Below are positions 6,711-14,911 of a DNA stretch of 64,000 nt, piece after piece. How positions within the stretch are numbered: the stretch's first letter is position 1; each line of letters starts with the position of its first letter. Made by a program: the position numbers and the translations under genes. Source of the DNA: Pseudomonas capeferrum (GTDB lineage: Bacteria > Pseudomonadota > Gammaproteobacteria > Pseudomonadales > Pseudomonadaceae); the NCBI RefSeq assembly GCF_000731675.1, contig NZ_JMIT01000001.1, positions 1,363,526 through 1,427,525 on the forward strand, given 5' to 3'. The notes beneath the pieces were generated by a model. The model was not told where the DNA came from and ran no database searches. It saw only the letters and a program-made list of their open reading frames with translations.

Positions 6711-7090
6711 CAGATCTGATCGAAGTGAAGACTGCCGACCTGGTAGGTGAGCAGCTGGCTTGGGCGGTCGGCAAAGCTGAAGGCCTCGACGTGCTCCTCG
6801 CGCCGCCAATCTACGGCAACCCGTGGCGGGTGTTCGTCCGCTACACCGGCGAAGTCACCATCCGCGATGCGCGCTATAACCCACACGAAAGCTGGGCTGT
6901 AGGCGGCCCGCTTCTACCAAAGCACCGCATCGGCTTCGGGCTTTATCCGAATGCCTATTTTGCCTGCACCGGGGTGAATGACGACGCGGGCGAAGCGAGC
7001 GGGCCGACTCATCTGGTAGCCGCCTGCCGCGCAATCGTCGCCGCCAAACTCGGCGATACCGTCCAGGTGCCGAAGGAGCTGTGCCAATGA
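6707..7090 (+). CDS. NinX-like phage protein (DUF2591)
   Basis: 127 residues. The pattern VKTADLVGEQLAWAVGKAEG near the start, a middle W-A-V-G-G-P segment, and the C-terminal ACRAIVAAKLGDTVQVPKEL match the DUF2591 family, which includes NinX of lambdoid phages. The role is unknown; the family sits in the nin-like region of phage early operons. ATGA overlaps at both ends indicate translational coupling. Confidence 0.8.
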   Translation: MTDLIEVKTADLVGEQLAWAVGKAEGLDVLLAPPIYGNPWRVFVRYTGEVTIRDARYNPHESWAVGGPLLPKHRIGFGLYPNAYFACTGVNDDAGEASGPTHLVAACRAIVAAKLGDTVQVPKELCQ

Positions 7091-7242
7091 CCAACTATCA
7101 ATTCTGCCTGATCCTGTCGCTACTGTTCTTCATCGCGGCCAATGGTGTCGGCTCCAATGGCGCCGCAGCGATCGGCTACCTCGTCGGTATCGCCTGCGGC
7201 TTTGCTGCGCTGGTCTGGTGCTTCCTGGAGCGAAAATCATGA
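7087..7242 (+). CDS. Small membrane protein, 51 residues
   Basis: MTNYQFCLILSLLFFIAANG followed by VGSNGAAAIGYLVGIACGFA and ALVWCFLERKS: two hydrophobic segments separated by a Gly/Ser/Asn turn, ending in a charged tail. Start and stop overlap both neighbours (ATGA), which supports real translation despite the small size. Probably an inner-membrane phage protein of unknown role. Confidence 0.6.
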   Translation: MTNYQFCLILSLLFFIAANGVGSNGAAAIGYLVGIACGFAALVWCFLERKS

Positions 7243-7292
7243 TCCTGCCCCTGATGTACATGCCCTACCTGATCTACAGGGGGCCGCGATGA
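7239..7292 (+). CDS. Possible 17-residue leader-like peptide
   Basis: MILPLMYMPYLIYRGPR begins in an ATGA overlap with the previous gene and ends in an ATGA overlap with the next. It is hydrophobic with a basic end. It could be a micro-protein or only a coupling device that hands ribosomes to the following gene. Confidence 0.3.
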   Translation: MILPLMYMPYLIYRGPR

Positions 7293-7627
7293 GCACCCCG
7301 CCACTGATCAGCAGCCAGCGCTACCTGAACCGCGATCTGGTCCTTAAGAAAGCCAGCAACTTCAAGGTGTTCGTCCTCACGGTAGACGTTGAGATGCGTG
7401 GCAGGCTCTATCGCGTCATTGTAGATGGTCACCACAACCTCGCAGCGGCGCGTTTGGTCGGCATCAAGCCGAAGTGGAAAGGTACTCCTCCAAAACTTGA
7501 GCGGATCATGAAGAGCATGGGGCCCATAGCCTTCGCGGCGCTCATGATGAACAACCTCACTGATAGCGACTGGTACTTCCATGACACCGGCCAGGTAGTC
7601 GAAGAACTGCTCGCGCCGCAACTGTAA
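7289..7627 (+). CDS. ParB/sulfiredoxin-fold-like phage protein
   Basis: 112 residues starting MSTPPLISSQRYLNRDLVLK with AGGGGG about 6 nt upstream. The segment YRVIVDGHHNLAAARLVGIK closely resembles the ParB-like motif (I-V-D-G-x-H-R-L-x-A-A-x), in which Arg is replaced by Asn here. ParB-fold domains bind or hydrolyse CTP or act as nucleases in phages. With the Arg replaced and only about 110 residues, activity is uncertain. It closes the overlapping chain that begins at 5618. Confidence 0.6.
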   Translation: MSTPPLISSQRYLNRDLVLKKASNFKVFVLTVDVEMRGRLYRVIVDGHHNLAAARLVGIKPKWKGTPPKLERIMKSMGPIAFAALMMNNLTDSDWYFHDTGQVVEELLAPQL

Positions 7628-7647
7628 CCCCTCCCTCCACTACTCAA

Positions 7648-7667
7648 GCCCGCCGACATGCGCGGGC
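7648..7667 (+). other. Leader hairpin before Api92-like gene
   Basis: GCCCGC (7648-7653) pairs with GCGGGC (7662-7667), followed by the purine-rich ribosome-binding region and ATG at 7684. Confidence 0.5.
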
Positions 7668-7683
7668 ATGGAGAGCTATTGCC

Positions 7684-8331
7684 ATGCCAAACCACATCAC
7701 CAACAAAGTCAGCGCGCCAGCCCACGTCCTTACATCGCTGATCAACGGAGACGGCCGAATCGACTTCGGCAAGCTCATCAAGTTCGAGGGCGAATTCCCT
7801 TGGGACGGTATCTGCGGCGCGGCTGAAACCGCTGCGGAGGCGGCAATCAATCTGCCCCTGAGCAACAACCCGATGCTCGCCGGCATGCAGCGGCACAGTC
7901 GCGAAACGTCCTCGGTGACGAAGCTCAGCGACGAAAGCTTCGAGCAGTTCATCCAGATGCTACGCAATCACCGCAAGACCGGATACATGCACTGCATGGA
8001 CTTCGCCCGCCATGCCTGGGGCACCAAGTGGAACGCCTACAGCCAGAAGATCGATGTTGAAGGCTGCTCACTGTCTTTCGATACGGCCTGGAACGCACCT
8101 GTACCGGTCTTCAAGGCTCTGTCCGCCCTGCACCCGAACGAAGAAATCACAGTCGTGTTCGCTGACGAGGACATTGGCAGCAACTGCGGCACGCTGAAGC
8201 TCAAAGCAGGCGACCTGGTGGAGCAGGATTGCGCTGGATCATGGGGCGGAATGAGCGAGGCAGAGCAGGCGAAGTGGCGTGCATTCGCCATGGAAGTGAC
8301 TGGCCGCAGCGACGAAGACGACGACGAATAA
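7684..8331 (+). CDS. Api92-like phage protein (ferredoxin-like domain)
   Basis: 215 residues. It begins MPNHITNKVSAP, and further on has FARHAWGTKWNAY, FDTAWNAPVPVFKALS and VVFADEDIGSNCG, the characteristic blocks of the Api92/DUF1281-like family whose C-terminal part adopts a ferredoxin-like fold. These proteins are frequent on phages and conjugative plasmids and have no established activity. The C-terminus is acidic (SDEDDDE). It is preceded by a leader hairpin and followed by another before the excisionase gene. Confidence 0.8.
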   Translation: MPNHITNKVSAPAHVLTSLINGDGRIDFGKLIKFEGEFPWDGICGAAETAAEAAINLPLSNNPMLAGMQRHSRETSSVTKLSDESFEQFIQMLRNHRKTGYMHCMDFARHAWGTKWNAYSQKIDVEGCSLSFDTAWNAPVPVFKALSALHPNEEITVVFADEDIGSNCGTLKLKAGDLVEQDCAGSWGGMSEAEQAKWRAFAMEVTGRSDEDDDE

Positions 8332-8339
8332 CCAACCTG

Positions 8340-8352
8340 CCGCCACCGGCGG
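8340..8352 (+). other. Leader hairpin before excisionase-like gene
   Basis: CCGCC (8340-8344) pairs with GGCGG (8348-8352) around loop ACC, 15 nt before the ATG at 8368 and just upstream of its GGAGA ribosome-binding site. Confidence 0.45.
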
Positions 8353-8367
8353 AGTGGAGACCATCCA

Positions 8368-8700
8368 ATGGATATCGAAAGCACCGGTGACGTAGACAAG
8401 GTCACCGAACAGCGAATGGCCGAACTGATCGGCTGCACAAAACGCTCCCTGGAACACCGCCGCCTGGATGGGAAGATCCCCGCAGGCGTCTGGATGAAGC
8501 ACGGTGGCCGGATCATCTACAGCAAAAAGAGGTATGACGAATGGCTGGAAAGCCAATGGGTTTACCCCGTGGGGTCGAAATCTTCCGCAACGCCCTCCGC
8601 ATTCGTTTCACATGGGACGGTATCCGTCGATGCGAAACGCTCCCCTATCCCCCGACACAAAAAGGGATCAAGGCTGCCTCCAGCCTTCGCGATCAGGTAG
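8368..8700 (+). CDS. Excisionase-like DNA-binding protein (Xis)
   Basis: 110 residues. The first half, VTEQRMAELIGCTKRSLEHR followed by GKIPAGVWMKHGGRIIYSKK and RYDEWLES, is a MerR/Xis-type winged helix that reads as an excisionase. GGAGA lies 7 nt before the ATG. The second half is basic and Ser/Pro-rich and is encoded in the stretch shared out of frame with the integrase start (8541-8700). Xis proteins bend attachment-site DNA to drive excision. Position directly upstream of the integrase supports the call. Confidence 0.7.
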   Translation: MDIESTGDVDKVTEQRMAELIGCTKRSLEHRRLDGKIPAGVWMKHGGRIIYSKKRYDEWLESQWVYPVGSKSSATPSAFVSHGTVSVDAKRSPIPRHKKGSRLPPAFAIR

Positions 8701-9734
8701 CTAGCCTTAACAAACTCGGCCTGCTTGACCAGGACAAGTATGCAGAGCTGTTCCCCAGCTCTCAGGCTGCAGTCGGCGGCAAGCCGACCTTCGGCGAGTA
8801 TGCACAGCTCTGGCTCGACAGCCGGGAAATCACTCAGGGCACGCACAACAACTATAAAAGCGCCCTGAACCTCTACTGGGTACCGCGACTGGCCATGGTC
8901 CGTGTCGACCTGATCACGACCAATCTCCTCCGCCGCGTCATCATTGAAACCGAATGGACCTCGGCAAACGTGAAGCGCAATGCGATTACCCGATTATCGA
9001 CGATCCTTGCGGCAGCGACCCGGGAGGGCCTGCTAGTCAAGAACCCCGCCGAGCTGATCGAACTGCCGAAGAGGTCGAAAAAGGAGATCGACCCATTCAG
9101 CCTGGCGGAAGCCAATACCATCATCGACAAGCTGTATCAGCACAAGCACTGGCCAAGCCTCATTTATGCCGCTCTGTTTGAATTTATGTTCTTCACCGGT
9201 CTCCGCCTGTCTGAGGCCTTGGCCGTGCGCTGGGACGTGGTCGACATGGAGAGGAGGACAATACACGTCAAGAGAACCGTCGCCCTGGGCGAGGTTGAAG
9301 AAAGGACGAAAACTGGCAGGGACCGTTTCGTGCTGCTGAATGATCGGGCCTTGCGGGCGATTCAGTTTGCCAGGCAGTACGCGGATCGCCGTAGGCATGG
9401 CAAGGGGGCAGTGACCGAAACACCGTTCCTGTTCCCACCGTCGAAGAACGCCGAGTACGTGAAACAGACCTCCGATCTCCATAAACAGTGGGTGCCTGTG
9501 CTGAATGAATTGGGGATCAGACGTCGCCCCCCATACAACTGCCGTCACACCTATGCGACAATATGCTTAATGTCCGGCCTCAACCCCGCATTTATCGCCC
9601 AACAGCTGGGTCACAGCGTTCAGATGCTGCTGTCGACGTATGCCCGTTGGCTTAACTCAAGCTCCGACTGGAGCGAGCTGGAAAAACTCAAGATTGGTAT
9701 CAAATCGGTATCAGCTGAAAGCCCAGCGTCGTAA
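8541..9734 (+). CDS. int: Tyrosine-type site-specific integrase
   Basis: 397 residues. An N-terminal arm-type DNA-binding domain (DUF3596-like; GLPRGVEIFRNALRIRFTWD) precedes the SAM-like core-binding domain (about 83-175) and the catalytic domain (about 185-375). Catalytic residues are Arg222 (TGLRLSEAL), Lys257 (RTKTGRDR), Arg335 (YNCRHTYAT), His358 (QLGHS) and Tyr367 (STYARW). The usual box II His three residues before Arg335 is Tyr332, which I believe also occurs in relatives. GAGGT lies 7 nt before the ATG. It catalyses integration and excision, and its stop is 20 bp from the ABC-F start, marking this side as the element's end. Confidence 0.92.
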   Translation: MAGKPMGLPRGVEIFRNALRIRFTWDGIRRCETLPYPPTQKGIKAASSLRDQVASLNKLGLLDQDKYAELFPSSQAAVGGKPTFGEYAQLWLDSREITQGTHNNYKSALNLYWVPRLAMVRVDLITTNLLRRVIIETEWTSANVKRNAITRLSTILAAATREGLLVKNPAELIELPKRSKKEIDPFSLAEANTIIDKLYQHKHWPSLIYAALFEFMFFTGLRLSEALAVRWDVVDMERRTIHVKRTVALGEVEERTKTGRDRFVLLNDRALRAIQFARQYADRRRHGKGAVTETPFLFPPSKNAEYVKQTSDLHKQWVPVLNELGIRRRPPYNCRHTYATICLMSGLNPAFIAQQLGHSVQMLLSTYARWLNSSSDWSELEKLKIGIKSVSAESPAS

Positions 9735-9754
9735 GTTACTGATAGGTAAGCCCT

Positions 9755-11341
9755 TTGATCTCCACCGCTAACATCACCATGCAGTTCGGCTCCAAGCCGC
9801 TGTTTGAAAACGTTTCCGTCAAATTCAACAACGGCAACCGCTACGGCCTGATCGGCGCCAACGGTTGCGGCAAGTCGACCTTCATGAAAATCCTCGGCGG
9901 CGACCTCGAGCCGTCCGGTGGCCAGGTCATGCTCGAGCCGAACACCCGCCTCGGCAAGCTGCGCCAGGACCAGTTCGCCTACGAGCAATTCACCGTGATC
10001 GACACCGTGATCATGGGCCACGGCCAGCTGTGGAAGGTCAAGGCCGAGCGCGATCGCATCTACTCGCTGCCGGAAATGACCGAGGAAGACGGCATGGCCG
10101 TCGCCGAGCTGGAAACCGAATTCGCCGAGATGGACGGCTACACCGCCGAATCCCGCGCCGGTGAACTGCTGCTGGGCCTGGGTATTCCACTGGAACAGCA
10201 CTTCGGCCCGATGAGCGAAGTGGCTCCGGGCTGGAAGCTGCGTGTGCTGCTGGCCCAGGCGCTGTTCTCGGACCCGGACGTGCTGCTGCTCGACGAACCG
10301 ACCAACCACTTGGACATCAACACCATCCGCTGGCTGGAAACGATCCTCACGGCGCGTAACAGCACCATGATCATCATTTCCCACGACCGGCACTTCCTGA
10401 ACAGCGTCTGCACCCACATGGCCGACCTGGACTACGGTGAACTGCGCCTGTTCCCAGGCAACTACGACGAGTACATGACCGCAGCGACCCAGTCGCGCGA
10501 GCAACTGCTGTCGGACAACGCCAAGAAGAAAGCGCAGATCGCCGAGCTGCAGACCTTCGTCAGCCGCTTCTCGGCCAACGCCTCCAAGGCCAAGCAGGCC
10601 ACCTCGCGGGCCAAGCAGATCGACAAGATCCAGCTGGCCGAGGTCAAGCCGTCGAGCCGGGTCAGCCCGTTCATTCGCTTCGAGCAGACCAAGAAGCTGC
10701 ACCGTCAGGCCGTCGTGGTCGAGAAGATGGCCAAGGCCTTCGACGACAAGGTACTGTTCAAGAACTTCGACATCACCGTCGAAGCCGGCGAGCGCGTTGC
10801 GATCATCGGCCCCAACGGTATCGGCAAAACCACCCTGCTGCGCACCCTGGTAGGCGAGATGAAGCCGGACGCAGGCTCGGTGAAGTGGACCGACAGCGCC
10901 GAAGTGGGCTACTACGCCCAGGACCACGCCCATGACTTCGAAGACGACCTGAGCCTGTTCGACTGGATGGGCCAGTGGACCTCCGGTGAGCAGGTGATCC
11001 GCGGCACCCTCGGGCGCATGCTGTTCTCCAACGACGAGATCCTCAAGTCGGTGAAGGTGATTTCCGGTGGTGAGCAAGGCCGCATGCTGTTCGGCAAGCT
11101 GATCCTGCAAAAGCCCAACGTACTGGTGATGGACGAACCGACCAACCACCTGGACATGGAGTCGATTGAGGCGCTGAACCTGGCGCTGGAAAACTACCCA
11201 GGCACGCTGCTGTTCGTCAGCCACGACCGTGAGTTCGTGTCGTCGCTGGCCACCCGCATCATCGAGCTGTCGCCGGACGGTGTTGTCGACTTCAGCGGAA
11301 CCTATGACGACTACCTGCGTAGCCAGGGCGTCGTGGTCTGA
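9755..11341 (+). CDS. ybiT: ABC-F family ATPase, YbiT-like
   Basis: 528 residues with two ABC cassettes and no membrane domain. Walker A motifs are GANGCGKST (34-42) and GPNGIGKTT (about 352-360). Walker B stretches are [12 protein letters not shown] and [12 protein letters not shown]. The first signature is the diverged [10 protein letters not shown], the second SGGEQGRM. A charged linker joins the cassettes. ABC-F proteins act on the ribosome E site to relieve stalling or tune translation. The start is TTG at 9755 ([12 protein letters not shown]); the upstream 20 bp runs into the integrase gene, so the original promoter may have been displaced or the gene reads from the element. Confidence 0.92.
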   Translation: MISTANITMQFGSKPLFENVSVKFNNGNRYGLIGANGCGKSTFMKILGGDLEPSGGQVMLEPNTRLGKLRQDQFAYEQFTVIDTVIMGHGQLWKVKAERDRIYSLPEMTEEDGMAVAELETEFAEMDGYTAESRAGELLLGLGIPLEQHFGPMSEVAPGWKLRVLLAQALFSDPDVLLLDEPTNHLDINTIRWLETILTARNSTMIIISHDRHFLNSVCTHMADLDYGELRLFPGNYDEYMTAATQSREQLLSDNAKKKAQIAELQTFVSRFSANASKAKQATSRAKQIDKIQLAEVKPSSRVSPFIRFEQTKKLHRQAVVVEKMAKAFDDKVLFKNFDITVEAGERVAIIGPNGIGKTTLLRTLVGEMKPDAGSVKWTDSAEVGYYAQDHAHDFEDDLSLFDWMGQWTSGEQVIRGTLGRMLFSNDEILKSVKVISGGEQGRMLFGKLILQKPNVLVMDEPTNHLDMESIEALNLALENYPGTLLFVSHDREFVSSLATRIIELSPDGVVDFSGTYDDYLRSQGVVV

Positions 11342-11390
11342 GGTAGCTGAGATGGCCTGGCCCTTTTGAGCTGGCCAGACCGGTCTCTTC

Positions 11391-11427
11391 GCGGGTGAAC
11401 CCGCTCCCACGATGTGGAAGCGGGTTT
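11391..11427. repeat. REP-like hairpin after ABC-F gene
   Basis: CTCTTCGCGGGTGAACCCGC matches the P. putida REP pattern. GCGGGT/ACCCGC (11391-11404) forms one hairpin, and AACCCGCT.CCAC pairs alternatively with GTGG.AGCGGGTT to 11427. Such elements commonly sit at transcript ends. Confidence 0.65.
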
Positions 11428-11533
11428 CCCAGCGCTCGATACACTCAACGAATAATTCGTTAGCCTGCTTTCATTTCCTTCGCGCAGCGGCCATGATGAA
11501 ACAACGCCCCACCGCCTGCCCGCGAACGAGCCC

Positions 11534-12727
11534 ATGACCGCGCAACAACCCGCCCCCGCCAGCAACACCTTCAACATCACCCTGCAGATCCTGTCGATCG
11601 TCTTCTATACGTTCATTGCCTTCCTCTGCATCGGCCTGCCGATCGCGGTGCTGCCCAGCTATGTGCATGACCAGCTCGGCTTTGGCGCGGTGATCGCGGG
11701 GGTGACGATTGGCCTGCAATACCTGGCCACCCTGCTCAGCCGCCCGTTCGCCGGGCGGGTGGCGGATACCCTTGGCGGCAAGCAGGCAATCCGCTTCGGC
11801 TTGCTGGGCATCGCCAGTTGCGGGGTGCTGACCCTGCTATCGGCATGGACGCTGACGATGCCGCTGCTGAGCCTGGCGCTGTTGCTGGGCGGTCGCTTGC
11901 TGTTGGGCATCGCCCAGGGGCTGATCGGTGTGGCCACCTTGAGCTGGGGCATCAGCCAGGTCGGCCCGGAGCACACTGCCCGGGTGATCTCGTGGAACGG
12001 TATCGCATCATATGGCGCCATTGCCATTGGCGCGCCGGTGGGTGTGCTGGCCGTGGATGGCCTGGACTTCAGCGTGCTGGGGCCGACCTTGCTGGTGCTG
12101 GCGCTATTTGCCCTGCTGGTGCTGCGCAAACGGCCAGACGTGGTGGTGGTGCGTGGCGAGCGGCTGGCGTTCTGGTCGGCATTCAGCCGGGTTGCGCCCT
12201 GCGGCCTGGGCCTCACCCTGGCGTCGATCGGCTACGGCACACTGACCACGTTCGTCACCCTTTATTACCTGGAGCGCGGTTGGGCCGGTGCGGCTTGGTG
12301 CCTGAGTGCCTTTGGGGTGTGCTTCATCATTTCGCGGCTGATGTTCGTCAACGCGGTCAACCGGTTTGGCGGCTACAACGTGGCGGTGGTGTGCATGGCC
12401 ACCGAGGTGGTCGGCTTGGGCCTGCTGTGGCTGGCGCCCTCGCCGCCTTGGGCACTGGCAGGCGCCGGGCTCACGGGCTTCGGCCTGTCGCTGGTGTACC
12501 CGGCGCTGGGCGTCGAGGCCATCAAGCAGGTGCCCAGCAGCAGCCGCGGCGCAGGGCTGGGTGCCTATGCGGTGTTTTTCGACATGGCCTTGGCCATCGC
12601 TGGCCCGGTGATGGGCGCGGTGGCCGTGCACCTGGGCTATGCCTCGATCTTCTGCGTCGCAGCCCTGCTCGCCCTGCTGGGCGTTGGCTTAACGCTGCTG
12701 TTGGCGCGGCGCAGCCGACGCGGCTGA
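11534..12727 (+). CDS. MFS transporter, YhhS/YfcJ-like
   Basis: 397 residues with about twelve hydrophobic helices. The N-terminal half shows GLPIAVLPSYVHDQLGFGAV and the MFS A-loop region (RPFAGRVADTLGGKQAI), and the protein ends in a basic tail (ARRSRRG). The pattern fits the YhhS/YfcJ group of arabinose-like or multidrug exporters; the substrate is unknown. It is convergent with the downstream hydrolase, whose 3' end overlaps it by 39 bp. Confidence 0.8.
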   Translation: MTAQQPAPASNTFNITLQILSIVFYTFIAFLCIGLPIAVLPSYVHDQLGFGAVIAGVTIGLQYLATLLSRPFAGRVADTLGGKQAIRFGLLGIASCGVLTLLSAWTLTMPLLSLALLLGGRLLLGIAQGLIGVATLSWGISQVGPEHTARVISWNGIASYGAIAIGAPVGVLAVDGLDFSVLGPTLLVLALFALLVLRKRPDVVVVRGERLAFWSAFSRVAPCGLGLTLASIGYGTLTTFVTLYYLERGWAGAAWCLSAFGVCFIISRLMFVNAVNRFGGYNVAVVCMATEVVGLGLLWLAPSPPWALAGAGLTGFGLSLVYPALGVEAIKQVPSSSRGAGLGAYAVFFDMALAIAGPVMGAVAVHLGYASIFCVAALLALLGVGLTLLLARRSRRG

Positions 12728-13735
12728 GCGCTGGTCCAGCGCTGGCGCGCCCAAGGTCTGGCTGAAGAAGGCTGCGGTGTCGCGTTGCAGCGAGTGGTGA
12801 ATATGCCGGCGGTCGACGCCGTCCGCGTCCTTGCACAGTGCCGGCATGCGCGCGCGCTGTTCATCGTCACAGCGCGCCATGAACACAAAATGCCCGGCGC
12901 CGGCCAGCAGGCGGTAATCCGGTGTGATGGGCAGCTTGCGGGCCAAGGCTTCGGCGTTGCGGTCCACAGCCACCAACTGGTCACTGTCACCGCTGTAGAT
13001 CAATGCCGGAATATGCACCCCGGCCAGCGCATGACGGCCGAACAGCAGGCTCAGAGGCGCCATCAGCATCACCGCCCCCACCCGTGAGTCGGCCTCGGGC
13101 GCCAGCTCGCTGCGGTCGGCAATCAGCACGCCATGGGTCTTGCAGGCGTCGGCATCGCCGGGGCGCTCCAGGCAGTACTGGCGCAAACGGTCCAGGTCGG
13201 GTTGCGCCCCCGACACGATCAGCGCCGTTTCGCCCCCCGCCGAATAACCGATCACACCGACCTTGCCATCGTTCAGGTAGGGCCCCAGCAGCGCATCGTC
13301 ACGGGCCGCCGTGATCGCGGCGCTGACCTGCAGCGGCCGGCCATACAGGTTGCTGAGGGTACCCAGCCGGCTGTGATCGCGCGCGTTGTCACCCGGGTGC
13401 ACGACCGCCACCACCACGAACCCCTGGCGCGCCAGAGCGGTGGCCAGGTAATGCAAGGCCAGCGGGCTGCCGGTATTGCCGTGGGAGAGCACCAGCAAAG
13501 GGAATTGCCCCAGCGCTACCGGGGCGTCTTCGGCGACATCGACCGGGTAGCCGTCGATACGGCTGCTGCGGGTGGCGCCAATGGCAGGGTAAAACGCCAG
13601 CGCCTGCATGGGCCGGTCATCGACGGGGTCGGTCAGGGTCATGGGGTGCAGGCCGGCGACCCACGGCGCGGCTTCGGCCTGGGCCAACAGGCCGCCGAGC
13701 AGGACCAGCGCCAGCAAGCAGCGAGGGATGTTCAT
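12689..13735 (-). CDS. Secreted alpha/beta hydrolase, dienelactone-hydrolase-like
   Basis: 348 residues from the ATG at 13735, chosen because MNIPRCLLALVLLGGLLAQA is a clear signal peptide; the frame extends further upstream without support. The nucleophile elbow GYSAGG places Ser at 165, preceded by the oxyanion region LVLSHGNTGS near 82-91; the catalytic His is probably in GAGHFVFM and an Asp in GDSDQLVAVD. It resembles platelet-activating-factor acetylhydrolase and dienelactone hydrolase families. Probable periplasmic esterase of unknown substrate. Confidence 0.8.
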   Translation of the reverse strand: MNIPRCLLALVLLGGLLAQAEAAPWVAGLHPMTLTDPVDDRPMQALAFYPAIGATRSSRIDGYPVDVAEDAPVALGQFPLLVLSHGNTGSPLALHYLATALARQGFVVVAVVHPGDNARDHSRLGTLSNLYGRPLQVSAAITAARDDALLGPYLNDGKVGVIGYSAGGETALIVSGAQPDLDRLRQYCLERPGDADACKTHGVLIADRSELAPEADSRVGAVMLMAPLSLLFGRHALAGVHIPALIYSGDSDQLVAVDRNAEALARKLPITPDYRLLAGAGHFVFMARCDDEQRARMPALCKDADGVDRRHIHHSLQRDTAAFFSQTLGAPALDQRSAASAAPRQQQR

Positions 13736-13934
13736 CGGCCGGCTGTTCCGTGCAGGGCGAAGGGATAGCGCCAGCATAAGGCTGCTGCCGGCAATGACAG
13801 ATGAAAACTGGATGAAAAACGCGCCATGCTGCCAGCACCAGCGCCCTATGCAATTGCGCTTTTCCACGAACCCGTGGCATAGATGCAGGTCAACGTCTTT
13901 AGCTGACCCTTTCGCGGCATTCAAGGAGCACCCC

Positions 13935-14774
13935 ATGAGCAAGCCCCCTTACGCCCCACCCAAGGTCTGGCGCAATGACGCGGCCTCCGGTGGCCAATTC
14001 GCCAGCATCAACCGCCCGGTTGCAGGGCCAACCCACGACAAGGCGCTGCCAGTGGGCAAGCACCCTTTGCAGCTGTACTCCCTGGCCACGCCCAATGGCG
14101 TGAAGGTCAACATAGCCCTTGAAGAGCTGCTCGCCCTGGGCCACAGCGGCGCCGAATATGACGCTTGGCTGATCCGCATCGGCGAGGGCGACCAGTTCTC
14201 CAGCGGCTTCGTCGAGGTAAACCCCAACTCGAAGATCCCCGCCCTGCTCGACCGCAGCGTCGAGCCACCGGTGCGGGTGTTCGAGTCGGGGGCGATCCTG
14301 CTGTACCTCGCAGAAAAGTTCGGCGAACTGTTGCCCAAGACCCCAGCTGCACGTACCGAAAGCCTGAACTGGCTGTTCTGGCAGATGGGCGCTGCGCCGT
14401 ACCTGGGTGGCGGCTTTGGCCACTTCTATGTCTACGCACCGGAAAAGTTCGAGTACGCCATCAACCGCTTCACCATGGAAGCGAAGCGCCAACTGGACGT
14501 ACTCGACCGCCGCCTGGCCGAAAGCCGCTACCTGGGCGGTGATGAGTACAGCATCGCTGATATCGCCGTGTGGCCGTGGTACGGCGAACTGGTGCGCGGC
14601 AATCTTTACGGCGCGGCGGAGTTTCTAGCGGTGCACGAGTACACCCATGTGCAACGCTGGGCCGAAGCGATCGCCCAACGCCCCGCAGTGCAACGCGGGA
14701 CACGGGTCAATCGCACCTGGGGTGACGAGGCCAGCCAGGTGCCTGAGCGGCACTCGGCGGCAGACCTGGATTGA
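13935..14774 (+). CDS. yghU: Glutathione S-transferase-like oxidoreductase, YghU type
   Basis: 279 residues with a thioredoxin-fold N-terminal domain (about 50-130) and an all-alpha C-terminal domain. The YghU/Ure2p-like features LYSLATPNGVKVNIALEELL, NPNSKIPALLDR and ESGAILLYLAEKF are present. YghU proteins bind two glutathiones and show disulfide reductase activity. AAGGAG precedes the ATG. Cytoplasmic; physiological substrate unknown. Confidence 0.88.
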   Translation: MSKPPYAPPKVWRNDAASGGQFASINRPVAGPTHDKALPVGKHPLQLYSLATPNGVKVNIALEELLALGHSGAEYDAWLIRIGEGDQFSSGFVEVNPNSKIPALLDRSVEPPVRVFESGAILLYLAEKFGELLPKTPAARTESLNWLFWQMGAAPYLGGGFGHFYVYAPEKFEYAINRFTMEAKRQLDVLDRRLAESRYLGGDEYSIADIAVWPWYGELVRGNLYGAAEFLAVHEYTHVQRWAEAIAQRPAVQRGTRVNRTWGDEASQVPERHSAADLD

Positions 14775-14911
14775 CTGCCCGGGGCCGCCGTGCGGCCCCG
14801 ACAATGCCCGCCTGCATAAAACCATTTGCCCCTGCGCAAACCTGCGTACACCAATGCCTTCTTGTACACTCCTCGCACTAGCCCCCACCTGCAAAAATTT
14901 TTGGTGAAAGC

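Noticed and set aside
1..9740. A tRNA gene as attachment site
   Set aside because: No cloverleaf-like sequence or 3' CCA end was found near either the integrase or the ABC-F start.
9620..11410. Long minus-strand open frame of 596 codons opposite the ABC-F gene
   Set aside because: It is the antisense of a well-conserved gene. High GC at third positions keeps the opposite frame open, and the translation is a low-complexity Val/Gly/His/Gln-rich string without domain-like segments.
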